A stretch of 64,000 nucleotides of DNA, taken from NCBI RefSeq assembly GCF_020379485.1, contig NC_063452.1:58053338-58117337 (forward strand). Reading direction: 5' to 3'. The notes under the pieces were generated by a model. It was not told where the DNA came from and ran no database searches. It saw only the letters and a program-made list of their open reading frames with translations. Below are positions 1 to 10,692 of this stretch, one piece after another. The translations under genes were made by a program, and so were the position numbers. Numbering within the stretch: position 1 is the first letter of the stretch; each line of letters begins with the position of its first letter. This stretch comes from Brassica napus (taxonomy: Eukaryota; Streptophyta; Magnoliopsida; Brassicales; Brassicaceae).

Positions 1-1943
1 TTCCATTTTATCCAGTCATGTCTCTTTTGACATTCATATACAGACTTTGGTTCTGGATCTTCGTTTTCTTCATTTATTTCCTTTGCTAAAAGGTATGAGA
101 AAACGTCATCAATATCATCCATCTCATTTCGTTTCCATATCTTTCCATTATGGATGTAATTGATAGAAATCTCATGATTTCCTTCAGATTCAAGATGCTT
201 TATATTGTCATTAGATTCACAATTTTCTTCGTCCAAAATATTTTCTGTTATTTTGGGAGTATCATGCTTTTCACATTCCTTACGTTTTCTAGGAAGTTTA
301 TCCTTTGAACCAATAGGTCTACCGCGCTTTAAACGTGTTCCTGATTCACGTGTATCAACTGCCGTTCCACCATTTTGTGGTATTTCAATACGAGCAGGAG
401 TATTTGCAGCGGGTATATGTGATTTAGTTACCATTTTGGTATCAGCAAATGCATCAGGTAGCTGATTTGCTATATTTTGTAAATGCATGATACGTCGAAC
501 TTCTAGTTCTGACTGTTTCGTAGGAGGATCAAGGTGTAATAACGATGGTACACTCCATTTGATCTCTTTTCCTACTTGTTTATTGTCTCCCCCTAGAGTT
601 GGGAATTCTTTCTCATTGAAATGACAATCGGCAAATCGTGCCGTAAACACATCACCAGTTTGTGGTTCTAGGTATCTTATTATTGATGGAGAATCATAGC
701 CAATATATATTCCCAACCGTCTTTGCGGTCCCATCTTTGTACGTTGTGGTGGTGCTATTGGAATATAAACCGCACAACCAAAGATTTTTAGATGAGAGAT
801 ATTTGGTTCTTTTCCAAATGCTAACTGTAATGGGGAATATCTATGGTATGCACTTGGTCTTATCCGAATTAGTGCTTCTGCATGCAAAATAGCATGTCCC
901 CATACAGAGGTTGGGAGTTTTGATCTCATGATCAATGGCCTTGCAATTAGTTGCAGCCGTTTAATTAATGATTCTGCCAAACCATTTTGTGTATGAACAT
1001 GAGCAACAGAATGCTCTACTTCAATCCCTGATACCATACAATAATCATTAAAAGCTTGGGATGTGAATTCACCAGCGTTATCTAATCTAACTCTTTTAAT
1101 TGGATAATCTGAGAACTGTGCTCTTAATTTGATTATCTGAGTTAGAAATCTCGCAAATGCCATATTTCGAGATGATAACAAACAAACATGTGACCATCTA
1201 CTCGATGCATCGATTAATACCATAAAGTAGTAGAATGGTCCACACGGTGGATGTATTGGTCCACAAATATCACCTTGGATTCTTTCCAAAAACTTTGGTG
1301 ATTCTTTGTCAACTTTGGTTGGTGATGGTCTTATGATTAATTTTCCAAGAGCACACGCATCACATGTCATTTTATTACTTTGGTATATATCTTGGGTTTT
1401 TATTGAATGACCATGTGAGCTTTCAATGATTTTTCGCATCATTGTAGTGCCTGGATGACCAAGGCGATCATGCCATAATGTAACATCTTCTGGATTTCTT
1501 TTTATCACAAGATGTGATTCTATAGCATCAATATAAGTGTGATGCAATCCAGAAGGAAGTTCTGGAAATTTTTCCAGTACAAGGCCTTTGCCTGATTTTT
1601 CAGAAGTTATATACAAATACTTCTTTCCATTCTCAGTTGCAGACTGAGTGTTATACCCTTGACGGTATATATCTTTGAAACTCAACAAATTTCTCTTAGA
1701 ATTTGGAGAATATAAGGCATTATCTATGGAAAACTTTGTTCCATTAGGCAACATAAAGTTCGCCTTGCCAATTCCTTCGATCAGGTCTGTAGGACCTGAT
1801 ATTGTGTTTATAGTCATTTTTACTGACTTTAAAGTAGAGAAATATCTCTTATCCTTCAGTATAGTGTGCGTTGTGCCACTATCTGGTATGCAAACTTCTC
1901 TACCAATTTGTTTAGTTGTTGTTCCATTTGCTTTCTTATCCAT
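1..1943 (-). CDS. Copia pol (protease, integrase), partial
   Basis: This is an open frame of about 647 codons from ATG at 1943-1941 to the window edge. It starts with an aspartic protease region containing the DSGT active-site motif about 25 residues in. A GAG-pre-integrase segment follows (LWHDRLGHPG, near 1470), then the integrase core with GDICGP, RLDNAGEF and NGLAE carrying the likely D, D, E catalytic residues. Reverse transcriptase and RNase H would lie outside. The first ATG sits two bases after a strong 3' splice-site-like sequence, so translation may normally enter from an upstream gag exon rather than start here. The function is proteolytic maturation and cDNA integration. Confidence 0.9.
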   Translation of the reverse strand, partial: MDKKANGTTTKQIGREVCIPDSGTTHTILKDKRYFSTLKSVKMTINTISGPTDLIEGIGKANFMLPNGTKFSIDNALYSPNSKRNLLSFKDIYRQGYNTQSATENGKKYLYITSEKSGKGLVLEKFPELPSGLHHTYIDAIESHLVIKRNPEDVTLWHDRLGHPGTTMMRKIIESSHGHSIKTQDIYQSNKMTCDACALGKLIIRPSPTKVDKESPKFLERIQGDICGPIHPPCGPFYYFMVLIDASSRWSHVCLLSSRNMAFARFLTQIIKLRAQFSDYPIKRVRLDNAGEFTSQAFNDYCMVSGIEVEHSVAHVHTQNGLAESLIKRLQLIARPLIMRSKLPTSVWGHAILHAEALIRIRPSAYHRYSPLQLAFGKEPNISHLKIFGCAVYIPIAPPQRTKMGPQRRLGIYIGYDSPSIIRYLEPQTGDVFTARFADCHFNEKEFPTLGGDNKQVGKEIKWSVPSLLHLDPPTKQSELEVRRIMHLQNIANQLPDAFADTKMVTKSHIPAANTPARIEIPQNGGTAVDTRESGTRLKRGRPIGSKDKLPRKRKECEKHDTPKITENILDEENCESNDNIKHLESEGNHEISINYIHNGKIWKRNEMDDIDDVFSYLLAKEINEENEDPEPKSVYECQKRHDWIKW

Positions 1944-1945
1944 TT

Positions 1946-2203
1946 CTGTAACACACAGTTAATATCAATAAAGAAAATAAACTTTCATAAGTAAACATAT
2001 TATGCATCAATAACAAGTACACAATAATTATACATTAGATATTTTGAAATACAACATTATTTTGAAAGTGAAATACATAATATTTTATGGCATCACTAGG
2101 CATTATTAAGCTTGATCAGTACAAGCACTTCAATTATTTTGATGAGTGGCCTCGTCGAAATCTCCCATAAAGTCAGAGGATTCGAGGTATGTCGATGTTG
2201 TAC
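1946..2203 (-). other. Candidate intron between gag and pol
   Basis: On the minus strand a GGTACAA donor sits at 2203 inside gag. A strong acceptor ends at 1946: a TATTAAC branch-point-like sequence, a short T-rich tract, then TTACAG. The 258-bp segment holds the gag stop codon. Its borders are phase 1 and join gag codon 318 in frame to the base pair before the pol ATG. The acceptor is convincing by eye; the donor is weaker and other GTs exist nearby. Confidence 0.45.
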
Positions 2204-3155
2204 CCACAAGGTGTTCATTGAGATTTACTTCCTTTGCCTTGCCTTTAATAGATTCTTGGTACAATTGGCATAGATGCCGAGGAGTTCGACATACTTGAGA
2301 CCAGTGTCCCTTCGATCCACATCTGTAACAGACGTTCTCATTTTTATGAGTAGGGTTTTCTTGGGTTTCTTTCCCTTTTACCCGATCAGATCGATTCCAT
2401 GTGTTGGATCCCCTTCCTCTTGGGTTGTTACTCCTTTCATGGTTGCGGTTAAATCGATAACCACGACCACGACCAAAACCACGATTGTGACCACGGCCAC
2501 GACCACGCCCACGATAGGAATAATTTCCTTTTTCCGGATTTTTTATATCCGTTGCATTTACCTCAGGAAATGCTTTGGTTCCCGTGGGTCGGGCATTGTG
2601 GTTTTTAATGAGGAGTTCATTATTTCTCTCCGCTATTATAAGCGCCACAGCGAGTTCAGAGAACCTCGTATACCCACAATTTCTATATTGTTCTTGTAGA
2701 ACATAATGATTTTTGTGGAACGTTTGGTAAGTTTTCTCGAGCATTTCTGCTTCCGAGACAGGCTTACCGCAATAATCTAATTGCGCCGCTATTCTCAATA
2801 TAGCGGAATTGTACGTTTCCACTTTTTCAAAATCTTGAAATCGTAGATTTTTCCACTCATCGAGTGCATGGGGGAGAGTAATTTTCTTTTGGTTATCAAA
2901 CCTCTCATTCAGAGCTTTCCAAAGATCTAAGGGATCTTTGGTTCTCGCATAATCATGCGTAAGATTTTCATCTATATGCCTTCTCAGAAATATCACGGCC
3001 TTAGCCTTTTCATGAGAGGTTGATATATTGCCGTCTTTTATTGTTCCGAGTATTTCCTCGGAATCTAGATGAAGCTCCATATTTGTAACCCATGCCGTGT
3101 AGTTTGTCCCAGTTACTTCCAATGCCGGAAACTGAAGTTTCTCGATTTTTGCCAT
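2130..3155 (-). CDS. Copia gag (UBN2 domain, CCHC zinc knuckle)
   Basis: This 341-codon frame encodes the capsid/nucleocapsid protein. Residues about 10-200 look like the plant Copia gag (UBN2) domain, with DPLDLWKALNERF, LRFQDFEKVETYNSA and a CGKPVSEAEMLEKT segment. An RG-rich stretch near residues 215-265 and a CCHC zinc knuckle (Cys276, Cys279, His284, Cys289) follow and should bind RNA. The frame ends at a TGA after a 52-residue tail. A GT-AG segment (2203-1946) begins inside the tail; its removal would drop the last 23 codons and the stop and read on into pol. Confidence 0.92.
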   Translation of the reverse strand: MAKIEKLQFPALEVTGTNYTAWVTNMELHLDSEEILGTIKDGNISTSHEKAKAVIFLRRHIDENLTHDYARTKDPLDLWKALNERFDNQKKITLPHALDEWKNLRFQDFEKVETYNSAILRIAAQLDYCGKPVSEAEMLEKTYQTFHKNHYVLQEQYRNCGYTRFSELAVALIIAERNNELLIKNHNARPTGTKAFPEVNATDIKNPEKGNYSYRGRGRGRGHNRGFGRGRGYRFNRNHERSNNPRGRGSNTWNRSDRVKGKETQENPTHKNENVCYRCGSKGHWSQVCRTPRHLCQLYQESIKGKAKEVNLNEHLVGTTSTYLESSDFMGDFDEATHQNN

Positions 3156-3679
3156 TTGAATTTTTAAAGCACATAAATAAAAATTATTAGAATATTACTA
3201 ATATTAAAAGAAACCGTTTACATTAATCATGCAAGCAATTACAAGGAGAAGCGATGTAAAAAAAATTAAACCGATATTCATCTTAAATTCACTCGGAGTA
3301 AATTCTCCAACGAATAAACCATAAATAGAAACACAAATAAAAATGGCACATAAAAACAAAAGTGCGCGAATCATCTTTCTTGAAATGAGAAATCGGAGGA
3401 GAGCGATTTGAAATTTTTTTTTTTTTTTTGAGAGAAGATGAAATATTTTGGATGATGAAATGGAGTGAAAATGAGTTGTATTTATAGATGAAAATTACTG
3501 TTCATGACCGTTGGAGAAAGGGGAAATTTTGAAAAAAATTCTTTGTGACCGTTGGGGTTAAATCGAGTGCACTAAAAATCAGTCTGAAGATATCGTATTA
3601 AACAGTCAATCAAATCTATAAAATTTCATAAAAGTAAAAATTATGGCAATGAAATATTTATGTTATGACAACAAATCAT

Positions 3680-3910
3680 GCGACGGCTCAGCCGATCAAT
3701 GCAGAGTAATAAATAAATTATACGGCGGCTCGGCCGACCAATTAATAATAAACAGAATATAAGGCGGCTTGGCCGACCAATAAATAATAAACAGAATATA
3801 AGGCGGCTCGGCCGACCAATAAATAAATTAAATTACTAGTAAATAATATAGGCGGTATTCCGGCCATTATAACATGATATAAATAATAGTAGAGGCGGTA
3901 TACCGACCAT
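3680..3910 (-). repeat. Leader repeats with GGCTCGGCCGACC core
   Basis: Three near-identical units of roughly 45 bp, plus degenerate copies at each end, share GGCGGCTCGGCCGACC followed by AATAAATAATAAACAGAATAT-like DNA. The core is partly self-complementary (CGGCCG centre) and stands out in an AT-rich leader. It lies between the primer-binding site and gag, in the 5' untranslated RNA, where stable stems could affect dimerisation, packaging or translation. Confidence 0.8.
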
Positions 3911-3960
3911 TATAACAGGGTATAAATGATACAAATAAATTTTACCGAATCGCAGAGTGA

Positions 3961-3974
3961 TCGTGCTGATAACG
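3961..3974 (-). other. Primer-binding site, tRNA-Ile anticodon-arm type
   Basis: Immediately inside the LTR, plus-strand bases read TCGTGCTGATAACG, so the element RNA carries the complement. It does not match the usual initiator tRNA-Met 3' end. It does match the anticodon arm of tRNA-Ile(AAU) from memory, except one base at wobble position 34. The identical 14 bases occur at the same place in the second LTR element (29100-29113). Confidence 0.6.
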
Positions 3975-4231
3975 TGTTATGAAAAGAACTGGAATTTTAT
4001 CGTATCGCGGTTATTTGAATAAGAGCAAATTTATACCCGTAGAATATTTTAACACTGATAGAAAGAGTGTATTAGAGAGAAGAGAAGGTTGAGGTGTGTT
4101 ATTCTAAACGATCGAAATCGATCGTTTATATAGAGAAAAAATTCACTGTGCAAATAGTGCAGCGGGCCCCACATCTTTATATTTTCAACAATTGCGGTGG
4201 CTACTGCTTTTTTTCTTTGACTTTCGTAACA
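3975..4231 (-). repeat. 5' LTR of the Copia element
   Basis: This 257-bp LTR reads TGTTACGAAAG at its start and TTTCATAACA at its end on the minus strand, giving short TGTTA/TAACA inverted ends. A TATATAA-like box near 4124-4132 sits beside an ACGATCG...CGATCGT palindrome, consistent with a U3 promoter. The expected five-base target duplication would begin with 4232-4236 (TATTT), but the partner lies outside the window. Confidence 0.85.
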
Positions 4232-6991
4232 TATTTAAGTATTTAGATTTCTTGAATAGAGAATTGCACGCTATGGCGTAAAAAAAAGGGGTATAATTCA
4301 CCGCGAAACACAATAACCTAATTAGCTGGGAAACAATGTGTATTTTGTATAATTATACACTTATGCCCTTTATGCAACCGATGCAATCTGTAAATTAAAA
4401 AAAAAAAAATTTAACATTTCCAAATTTGAGATATGGCCTCTTAATATTCACTCATATTTGTAAATGTTACTTTTATTAGTAAATACTAGGTGTTTTCCTG
4501 CACCATGTGCAATAAATTTTTTTTAAAATCTAATGTATATTTCAAAATAAATTTATTAAATATTATATAATTTACTATTTTCTTACTAATATTTAATATA
4601 GATTTGATATATATTAAATCAATTTGCATAAAACTAATAAAAGTTGTATAATTATCAAAATTTAACCTAAACAATATTTATAAAATTTGTAGATATATAA
4701 GAAACGAATGATTTTACGGTTAGATATTTAATTTTTTAAAAAATTGTAGAAATTTTTGAAAACTTTAGTAATACAAATTGTATTATTATACAAAATAATA
4801 ACATTTCAAAATTTGAAATGTTATATATGAATATATTTATTTTATAGATGATGTATGAGCAATTACCATATTAAAAAAAAAATTACCAAAAAGAAATATC
4901 AATATTAAATGTAATATATGAATTATTATCATATTCTAATAAGTTTGCCAAAAATATAAATCAACATTAAATGAAATTATTCATGTCATATTTTTTTGGA
5001 AGCCATGTCATCAATTTCAGTAATCATGTCATATTTGTTTTATGAAATTGATTGTATAGAGGACTTGTGGCAAAATAACTTCGCAAATATAGTCTAGGGG
5101 TTTGGAAAAAGTTGATCGATTTCTTTCAGATTATGTGGTGACTTTCGACGTTTTTTAACGATGAAGAATTGCAGTGAAAAATAAAGCTTCAGACAAATGC
5201 ATGCCACGAGATAGAAGATAATCGACCCGTGCGGTGAAAGGGGTTTGAAAGTTCTAGGCTATTGACACAGAATTTGGTGACGAAAACGATACAAATGGTG
5301 ACGGCGAAGGTGCTATTTCTAATTCAATTTCGACTACGTGCAGTATTTGAGGGAATTTCACGGAGGTTACGTGGTTTGCTTCTCTTAGATTTGTTTGAAT
5401 ATGCATCCATATGTCATTGCATAGAATAGTACAGTAATCTGGCATGCATAGAATAGTATGATCCATCTATATGGAAATCTATAGTTATTTTGGCTCTTAT
5501 GAACTATACGTGTGAGGCTGGTTGTCTAACTATATCATATTTTCTTATTTTCCAGGTCAAATTTTCAGGACAAATAGGTGCACTTACATGCTAATCCGAG
5601 ACATGTGTAGTATAGTATTTCTACACCATTCCAGTAATTTGTACTATACTATTTGTTTTATTCAATTCTATCTAACAAATGTAGAATAAAACTATGATTA
5701 AAAACTCATGTCACATATTTAGTTAACCACACCTATACAAATGAAAACTTTACACAAATTTATATAACTATATTTATAATGATTATATATTACATTTAAA
5801 AGTAGATTATTAGAGTGAATGATATATTTATATATTTAATATTACATAATTCAGTTTAATATTACATAATATTATGTATTTTTTAAGATTTTGATATTTG
5901 GATTTATATTTATATTTGGATTTAGAGTTTAGTGATTAGGGTTCAGAGTTTATATTTGGGTTTAGAGTATAGTGATTAGGATTTATATTTGGATTTAGAG
6001 TTTAGTGATTATGGTTTAGGGTTTAGTATTTCGAAAGTGAGGTTGAGATTGGAGTCACCATTAACATTTTTTACGCAATCATAGACATTTTATAATTTCA
6101 CTAATATATACTATGCTATTTATTTTTATTTTTTATTCTATTTGAGTGTAGGGTTTAGATTTGATTTGTTAGGTTTATAATTGTTTGATAATTTGATTAA
6201 ACTTGTACTATACTGTATATTATGTTTTAATTTATCTAACATCAACATAATTTCCATTATTCCATACTATTTTACACAAACATAAATTACGTACTATATA
6301 AATAAGTACGTGGTAATAAATATCTGACGTGAACTCCACTATGTATGAAATTGTAAATAATTGTGTTTCAGTTATGTCCTTTTTTCTTAAACAACTTTTT
6401 TTTTGAAGCCCAAATAAATTGATGTTTCAGTTATGTCTGTAGATACAATTGACGATATCATTCACATTCTTTCTCTTTCACCGGGTACCTGTCAAATGAA
6501 AGGGTATAACCGGGTTACAAGTAAACCAAATGTCACTCACTTAGTAACGTCAAAATCATTGTCATATTCTTAATTTCACTTCAAATTTTGGCTATTTGGC
6601 AAATTCTCCCTTTAAGTATCTAGATTTCTTGAATATCGTCGCCATCCATCCCATGTAAACACATTTAGAGACAAAAAAAAAAGTTTGAAACAAGATTATA
6701 AAAAGACTAGAGCTGATTGCACATACCAAAAATTTAAATTTTTTGAAGAGGTAACGTATTTTAGTAAGTTACTAGATAATGAACCGGGTGAGATATATAT
6801 ACAAGTGTTTTAATAGAAAATAGTGAGTAAAATGCAAAAAAAAAATTGAAATTTCTATAATTTGTGTAAGTTCGTACATACAAAATTATTGTATTTTGCA
6901 AATAAAAACTTACACAAATTACAATGTATGTAATTGGCATTTAAAGAATGAAAAATTTCATACACAGTATATTAGTTTGTTTCTATATGTA
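4232..6991. other. AT-rich intergenic DNA, no gene seen
   Basis: About 2.8 kb of AT-rich sequence with no frame showing protein character. Short open frames at 4486-4674 and 5254-5466 have no recognisable domain and look like chance. The only clear structure is a small tandem repeat at 5905-6025. Confidence 0.7.
5905..6025. repeat. Short tandem repeat, TTTAGAGTTTAGTGATTAGG unit
   Basis: Three imperfect units of about 38-40 bp share TTTATATTTGGATTTAGAG and TTTAGTGATTAGGRTT. The words drift toward the telomere-like TTTAGGG motif common in Brassicaceae intergenic DNA. Confidence 0.6.
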
Positions 6992-7335
6992 CTAGGTAAG
7001 GAACCCACGAGATATCGCGTGGCAACTCATTTTTTATAAATAAATATATCATATTATAATTTATATATTATATAAAAAATAAATTTATTTTCAAAAAAAA
7101 ATTCTCATGTCAAAACGTAGAACATATGTGTTTATATTTATTTATAGATAATATTAAAAATGTATTCTATAATTTTAAATTACAACTAAAATACAAATAC
7201 ATCAATACTAATAAAATTATACATTTTTTATTATCTTAGGTAAGTTACTCTAAAATCTAAAATTATATCAATTTATAATAAATAAATAAAATCTCTTATT
7301 AAACATAAAAATCTTTTTAAATAAAAAATGTATCG

Positions 7336-7530
7336 TTTACGTTAGACGGTTGGTGTCGTCAACAAAAAAGTACGAATGACTCATAACCTAAAAGGTACGA
7401 CCACGTCGTAAACTAAGGGATACAAACATGATGTGATTCAAGAGGCATGAACTTGTTCCAAGGGGTGGACGAATGTGCCTTGACCGAAGGTATGAATGTG
7501 TCATGACCGAAAAAGTGTAAATGGCGTGAA
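7336..7530 (-). repeat. Minisatellite array, inverted orientation
   Basis: Degenerate units of about 25 bp contain GTCATGACCGAA followed by AGTGTAAATG-type sequence. This is the reverse complement of the unit in the next two arrays, so arrays face each other around a duplicated block of about 125 bp (7565-7690 and 7715-7840). Confidence 0.65.
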
Positions 7531-7849
7531 CGAAAGGTTGTAAATTGAAATTGGGATCCATAAACAAAAAAGTTTCCGGATGGGTAAAAACAGAAAAAAT
7601 CTAAAAAATATTAAGAAAATGATATATTTTAATTTGGATAGACTTTTTATGTTGTCGAGAAAATGTCATAATCTTATATCAACAGCACCATGGTTGACCA
7701 TAAGACAAGAAGTTTCTAGATGGGTAAAAACATGCAAAATCTAAGAAATATTAAGAAAATGATATATTCTAATTTGGATAGACTTTTTATGCTGTCGAGA
7801 AAAGGTCATACTTTTATATCACCAGCACCATGGTTGACCTTTAACATTC

Positions 7850-8545
7850 TCTCAGTGATGTCTCATTCGCACTTTTTCAGTCACGATCCATTCTTACCTC
7901 TTCGGTCATGATTCATTGGCACTCCTTTGGATTCGACTCGTTTGCATCCTTTCATTCACGTTATTTCAGTTACGATCCGTTCACACTCATTCGGTTACGA
8001 TCCGTTTACTCCTTTTGGTCATGACACGTTTGCACTTTTTTGTCACAACCCATTTGCAATATTTCGGTCACGACCATTTGCACCCTTTGGTCACGGTCCG
8101 TTTACAATTTTCCGGTCACGATCCATTCGCAACCTTTCGGCCACGACCATCTACAATCTTTCAAACACGACCATTTGCACGCTTTCGATCATAACCCATA
8201 TGCACGCTTTCGGTCATAACTCATTTGCACGCTTTCGGTCATAACACATTTGTACCCTTTTTGTCATGGTCAAGATCCATTCGCGTCCTTTCGGTCGGGA
8301 TTAATTTCACATCCTTTCGGTCAGGAACCGTTCGCACCCTTTCGTTTATGACCGTTCACAGCCTTTCGGTCACGATCCTTTTGTACATTTTTGATCATAA
8401 TACATTCACACCCTTTCAGTCACAACACTTTCGCACCCCTTAGATCATGATACATTTGTACCTCTTGGATCATAGCATGTTCATACCTCTTAGATTATAA
8501 CGCGTTCATATCTCTTAAATTACAACACATTTATACCTCTCTGTT
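7850..8545 (+). repeat. 25-bp minisatellite array
   Basis: Roughly 27 degenerate units of 24-26 bp share TTCGGTCACGACC followed by CATTYGCACCCT. Units drift along the array: the left and middle keep CGGTCACGA while the right end becomes TAGATCATGA/ACCTCT. Because 25 is not a multiple of three, long open frames here (for example 7916-8194 and 7927-8244) are a repeat artefact rather than genes. Confidence 0.8.
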
Positions 8546-8799
8546 GATGACACTATATAAATATTTATAATTTTTAATTAGTGTTAATATGAAAAGTAAA
8601 CTTATATGAAATTGTTTTGTATTTATTAGTATTGAGATGAAAATTTATGTTTTTTTTTGTTTTTACTTTACTCATATCTATATATTAATACTTCATAAAT
8701 ATTTGTAATTGTTTTAAATAGACTTTTTATGTTGGCCAGAAAAGATCATACTCTTATATCACCAACATCATGGTTGACCTTTAGTATTCTCTCGGTGAT

Positions 8800-9440
8800 A
8801 TTTCGTTCGCACATTTTCAGTAACGATTCATTCTTACCTCTTTGGTCATGATCCATTGACAGTGACACACCTTTGGTTACGACTCGTTCGCACCCTTTCA
8901 GTCAAGACCCATTCACACTCTTTCGGTAACAAATTGTTCACACCCTTTCAGTTACGATCCGTTCACACTCTTTTCTGGTCATGACCCGTTTACACTTTTT
9001 CGGTCACAACTCATTTGCAACCTTTCGATCATGACGATTTGCACCCTTTGGTCACGACCTGTTTGCAATTTTTCGGTCACGATCCATTCGCAACCTTTCG
9101 GTCACGATCATTTGCACCCTTTCGCTCATAACCCATTTGCACCATTTTGGTCACGGTCAAGATACGTTCCCACCTTTTCAGTCAAGATTAATTTTACATC
9201 CTTTCGGTCAAGATCCTTTCGCACTTTTTCGTTTATGATCATTGGCAACCTTTCGGTCACGACCGTTTTGTATATTTTCGGCCAAAATACATTCACATCC
9301 TTTCAGTCACAAAAAATTCATACTCCTTAGATCATGATATGTTTGTACCTCTTGGATCACAACACGTTTATACCTCTTAGATTATGATACGTTCATATCT
9401 CTTAAATCACAACACATTTGTACCTCTTCGTTGATGACAC
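8800..9440 (+). repeat. Second copy of the 25-bp minisatellite array
   Basis: This array has the same unit and the same left-to-right drift as 7850-8545. It is preceded by the same leader block (8720-8800, with TAGACTTTTTATGTTG and CATGGTTGACC) and followed by the same kind of tail. The whole block was therefore duplicated directly inside the Helitron. Confidence 0.8.
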
Positions 9441-10692
9441 CACGTAAATATTTATCATTTTTAATCATTGTTAATATGGAAATTTTTATTAGTATTGAAA
9501 TGAAAATTTATGTCTTTTTGTTTTTAATTTATTCATATATATGAATAGTCACATCTTTCAATTTAAAGGTAGTTATTTTGAAATGATACGTATATGAATA
9601 GTAATAATTTTTCAATTTAAATAGTCACATCTTTTCAAATTTAAATGTAATTATTTTGAAATGATATAAATATGAATAGTCACAACTTTTCATTTAAATA
9701 ATTACATATTTTAAAATTAAATTCTAACTAATGCACAACTCTTGAAACATATGACGAAAAAACACAACTTTAACAAGAAATAAAAATTCTAAAAAAATAC
9801 ACAACTTTTCAACATTGTTTGGGTTTTTCATGTAAAACAGTTAAGAGATGCAACTTTTATCTATAAAACTTAAGAGATTCAAATTTTCATGTTAATCAAT
9901 ACACTTATTTTTAGAAATAAAACAATTGCAAATATTTATGAAATATTAATAAATAGATATGAGCAAAATAAAAATGAAAATACATAATTTTTTATCTCAA
10001 TACTAATAAATACAACTTTTCATATAAAAAATTAAGAGATGCAACTTTCATATAGATGAATAGTCACATTTTTTCCAGTTTAAAGGTGGTTATTTTGAAA
10101 TGATACTTATATAAATAGTCACAACTTTTCAATTTAAATAGTCACATCTTTTCAATTTAAAGGTCATTATTTTGAAATGATACATATATGAATAGTCACA
10201 ATTTTTTCATTTAAATAATTACATCTTTTTAATTTAAATACTAACTAATACACAACTCTTGAAACAAATAATGAAAGGACATATCTTAATATATAATGAA
10301 AAGACAAAATTTTAACAAGAAATAAAATTCCTATAAAACACACAACTTTTCAACATTACTTGGTTTTGCTATTATTAATTGTGTTTTTTCTTCACCATTT
10401 TATTTGATTAGTGAAAATTATGCTTTGAGAAGGAATGAACATTGGACTATTTATAGATTTTCAAAATTTTGTTTGAAGAGTCACATCTTTTGAATTAAAA
10501 GGTTGTGTCTTTTTGTAATAATATTTATATGAAGAGTCACAACTTTTCAATATAAATGGTCACATTCTTTCAATATAAATAGTTATTTTTTAATAAAAAT
10601 ACACAACTTTTAATTGTTGAAAAAACACAAGTTTTCAACATAAGTGGAATTCACAACCTTTTGAATTAATTAAGATTGCTATTATTAGTAGA

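Larger units (their letters stand above)
1..4231 (-). mobile_element. Ty1/Copia LTR retrotransposon, 5' part
   Basis: A minus-strand Copia element enters the window at its 5' LTR (3975-4231) and runs off the left edge inside pol. In transcription order there is an LTR, a primer-binding site, an 800-bp leader with GC-rich repeats, gag (3155-2130), a 186-bp spacer, and an open protease/integrase frame from 1943 to the edge. That order (protease then integrase) is Copia. The 3' LTR is outside the window, so LTR divergence cannot be measured. No in-frame stop was seen in gag or in the parts of pol translated, which suggests a fairly young copy. Confidence 0.93.
6992..10692 (-). mobile_element. 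Non-autonomous Helitron (3.7 kb)
   Basis: On the minus strand the element starts TCTACTAATAATAGC (10692 downward) and ends with a CCACG/CGTGG hairpin followed 13-14 bases later by CTAG (ends 6992). It lies between a host A (6991) and host T (10693), the expected A^T target with no duplication. No Rep/helicase frame is present, so it is non-autonomous. The interior holds minisatellite arrays (7336-9440) and, at 9540-10600, several copies of a block with CACATCTTTTCAATTTAAA and TTATTTTGAAATGATA. A similar AATAATAGCAA word at about 10370 could mark an older nested end, so the 5' boundary is slightly uncertain. Confidence 0.65.

Noticed and set aside
7916..8443. Overlapping open frames of 63-105 codons
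   Set aside because: They arise from the 25-bp minisatellite, whose unit has few stops; the peptides are periodic and have no domain.
7336..9440. Possible CRISPR-like array
   Set aside because: Units are contiguous and degenerate with no unique spacers, in a plant genome; it is a minisatellite.
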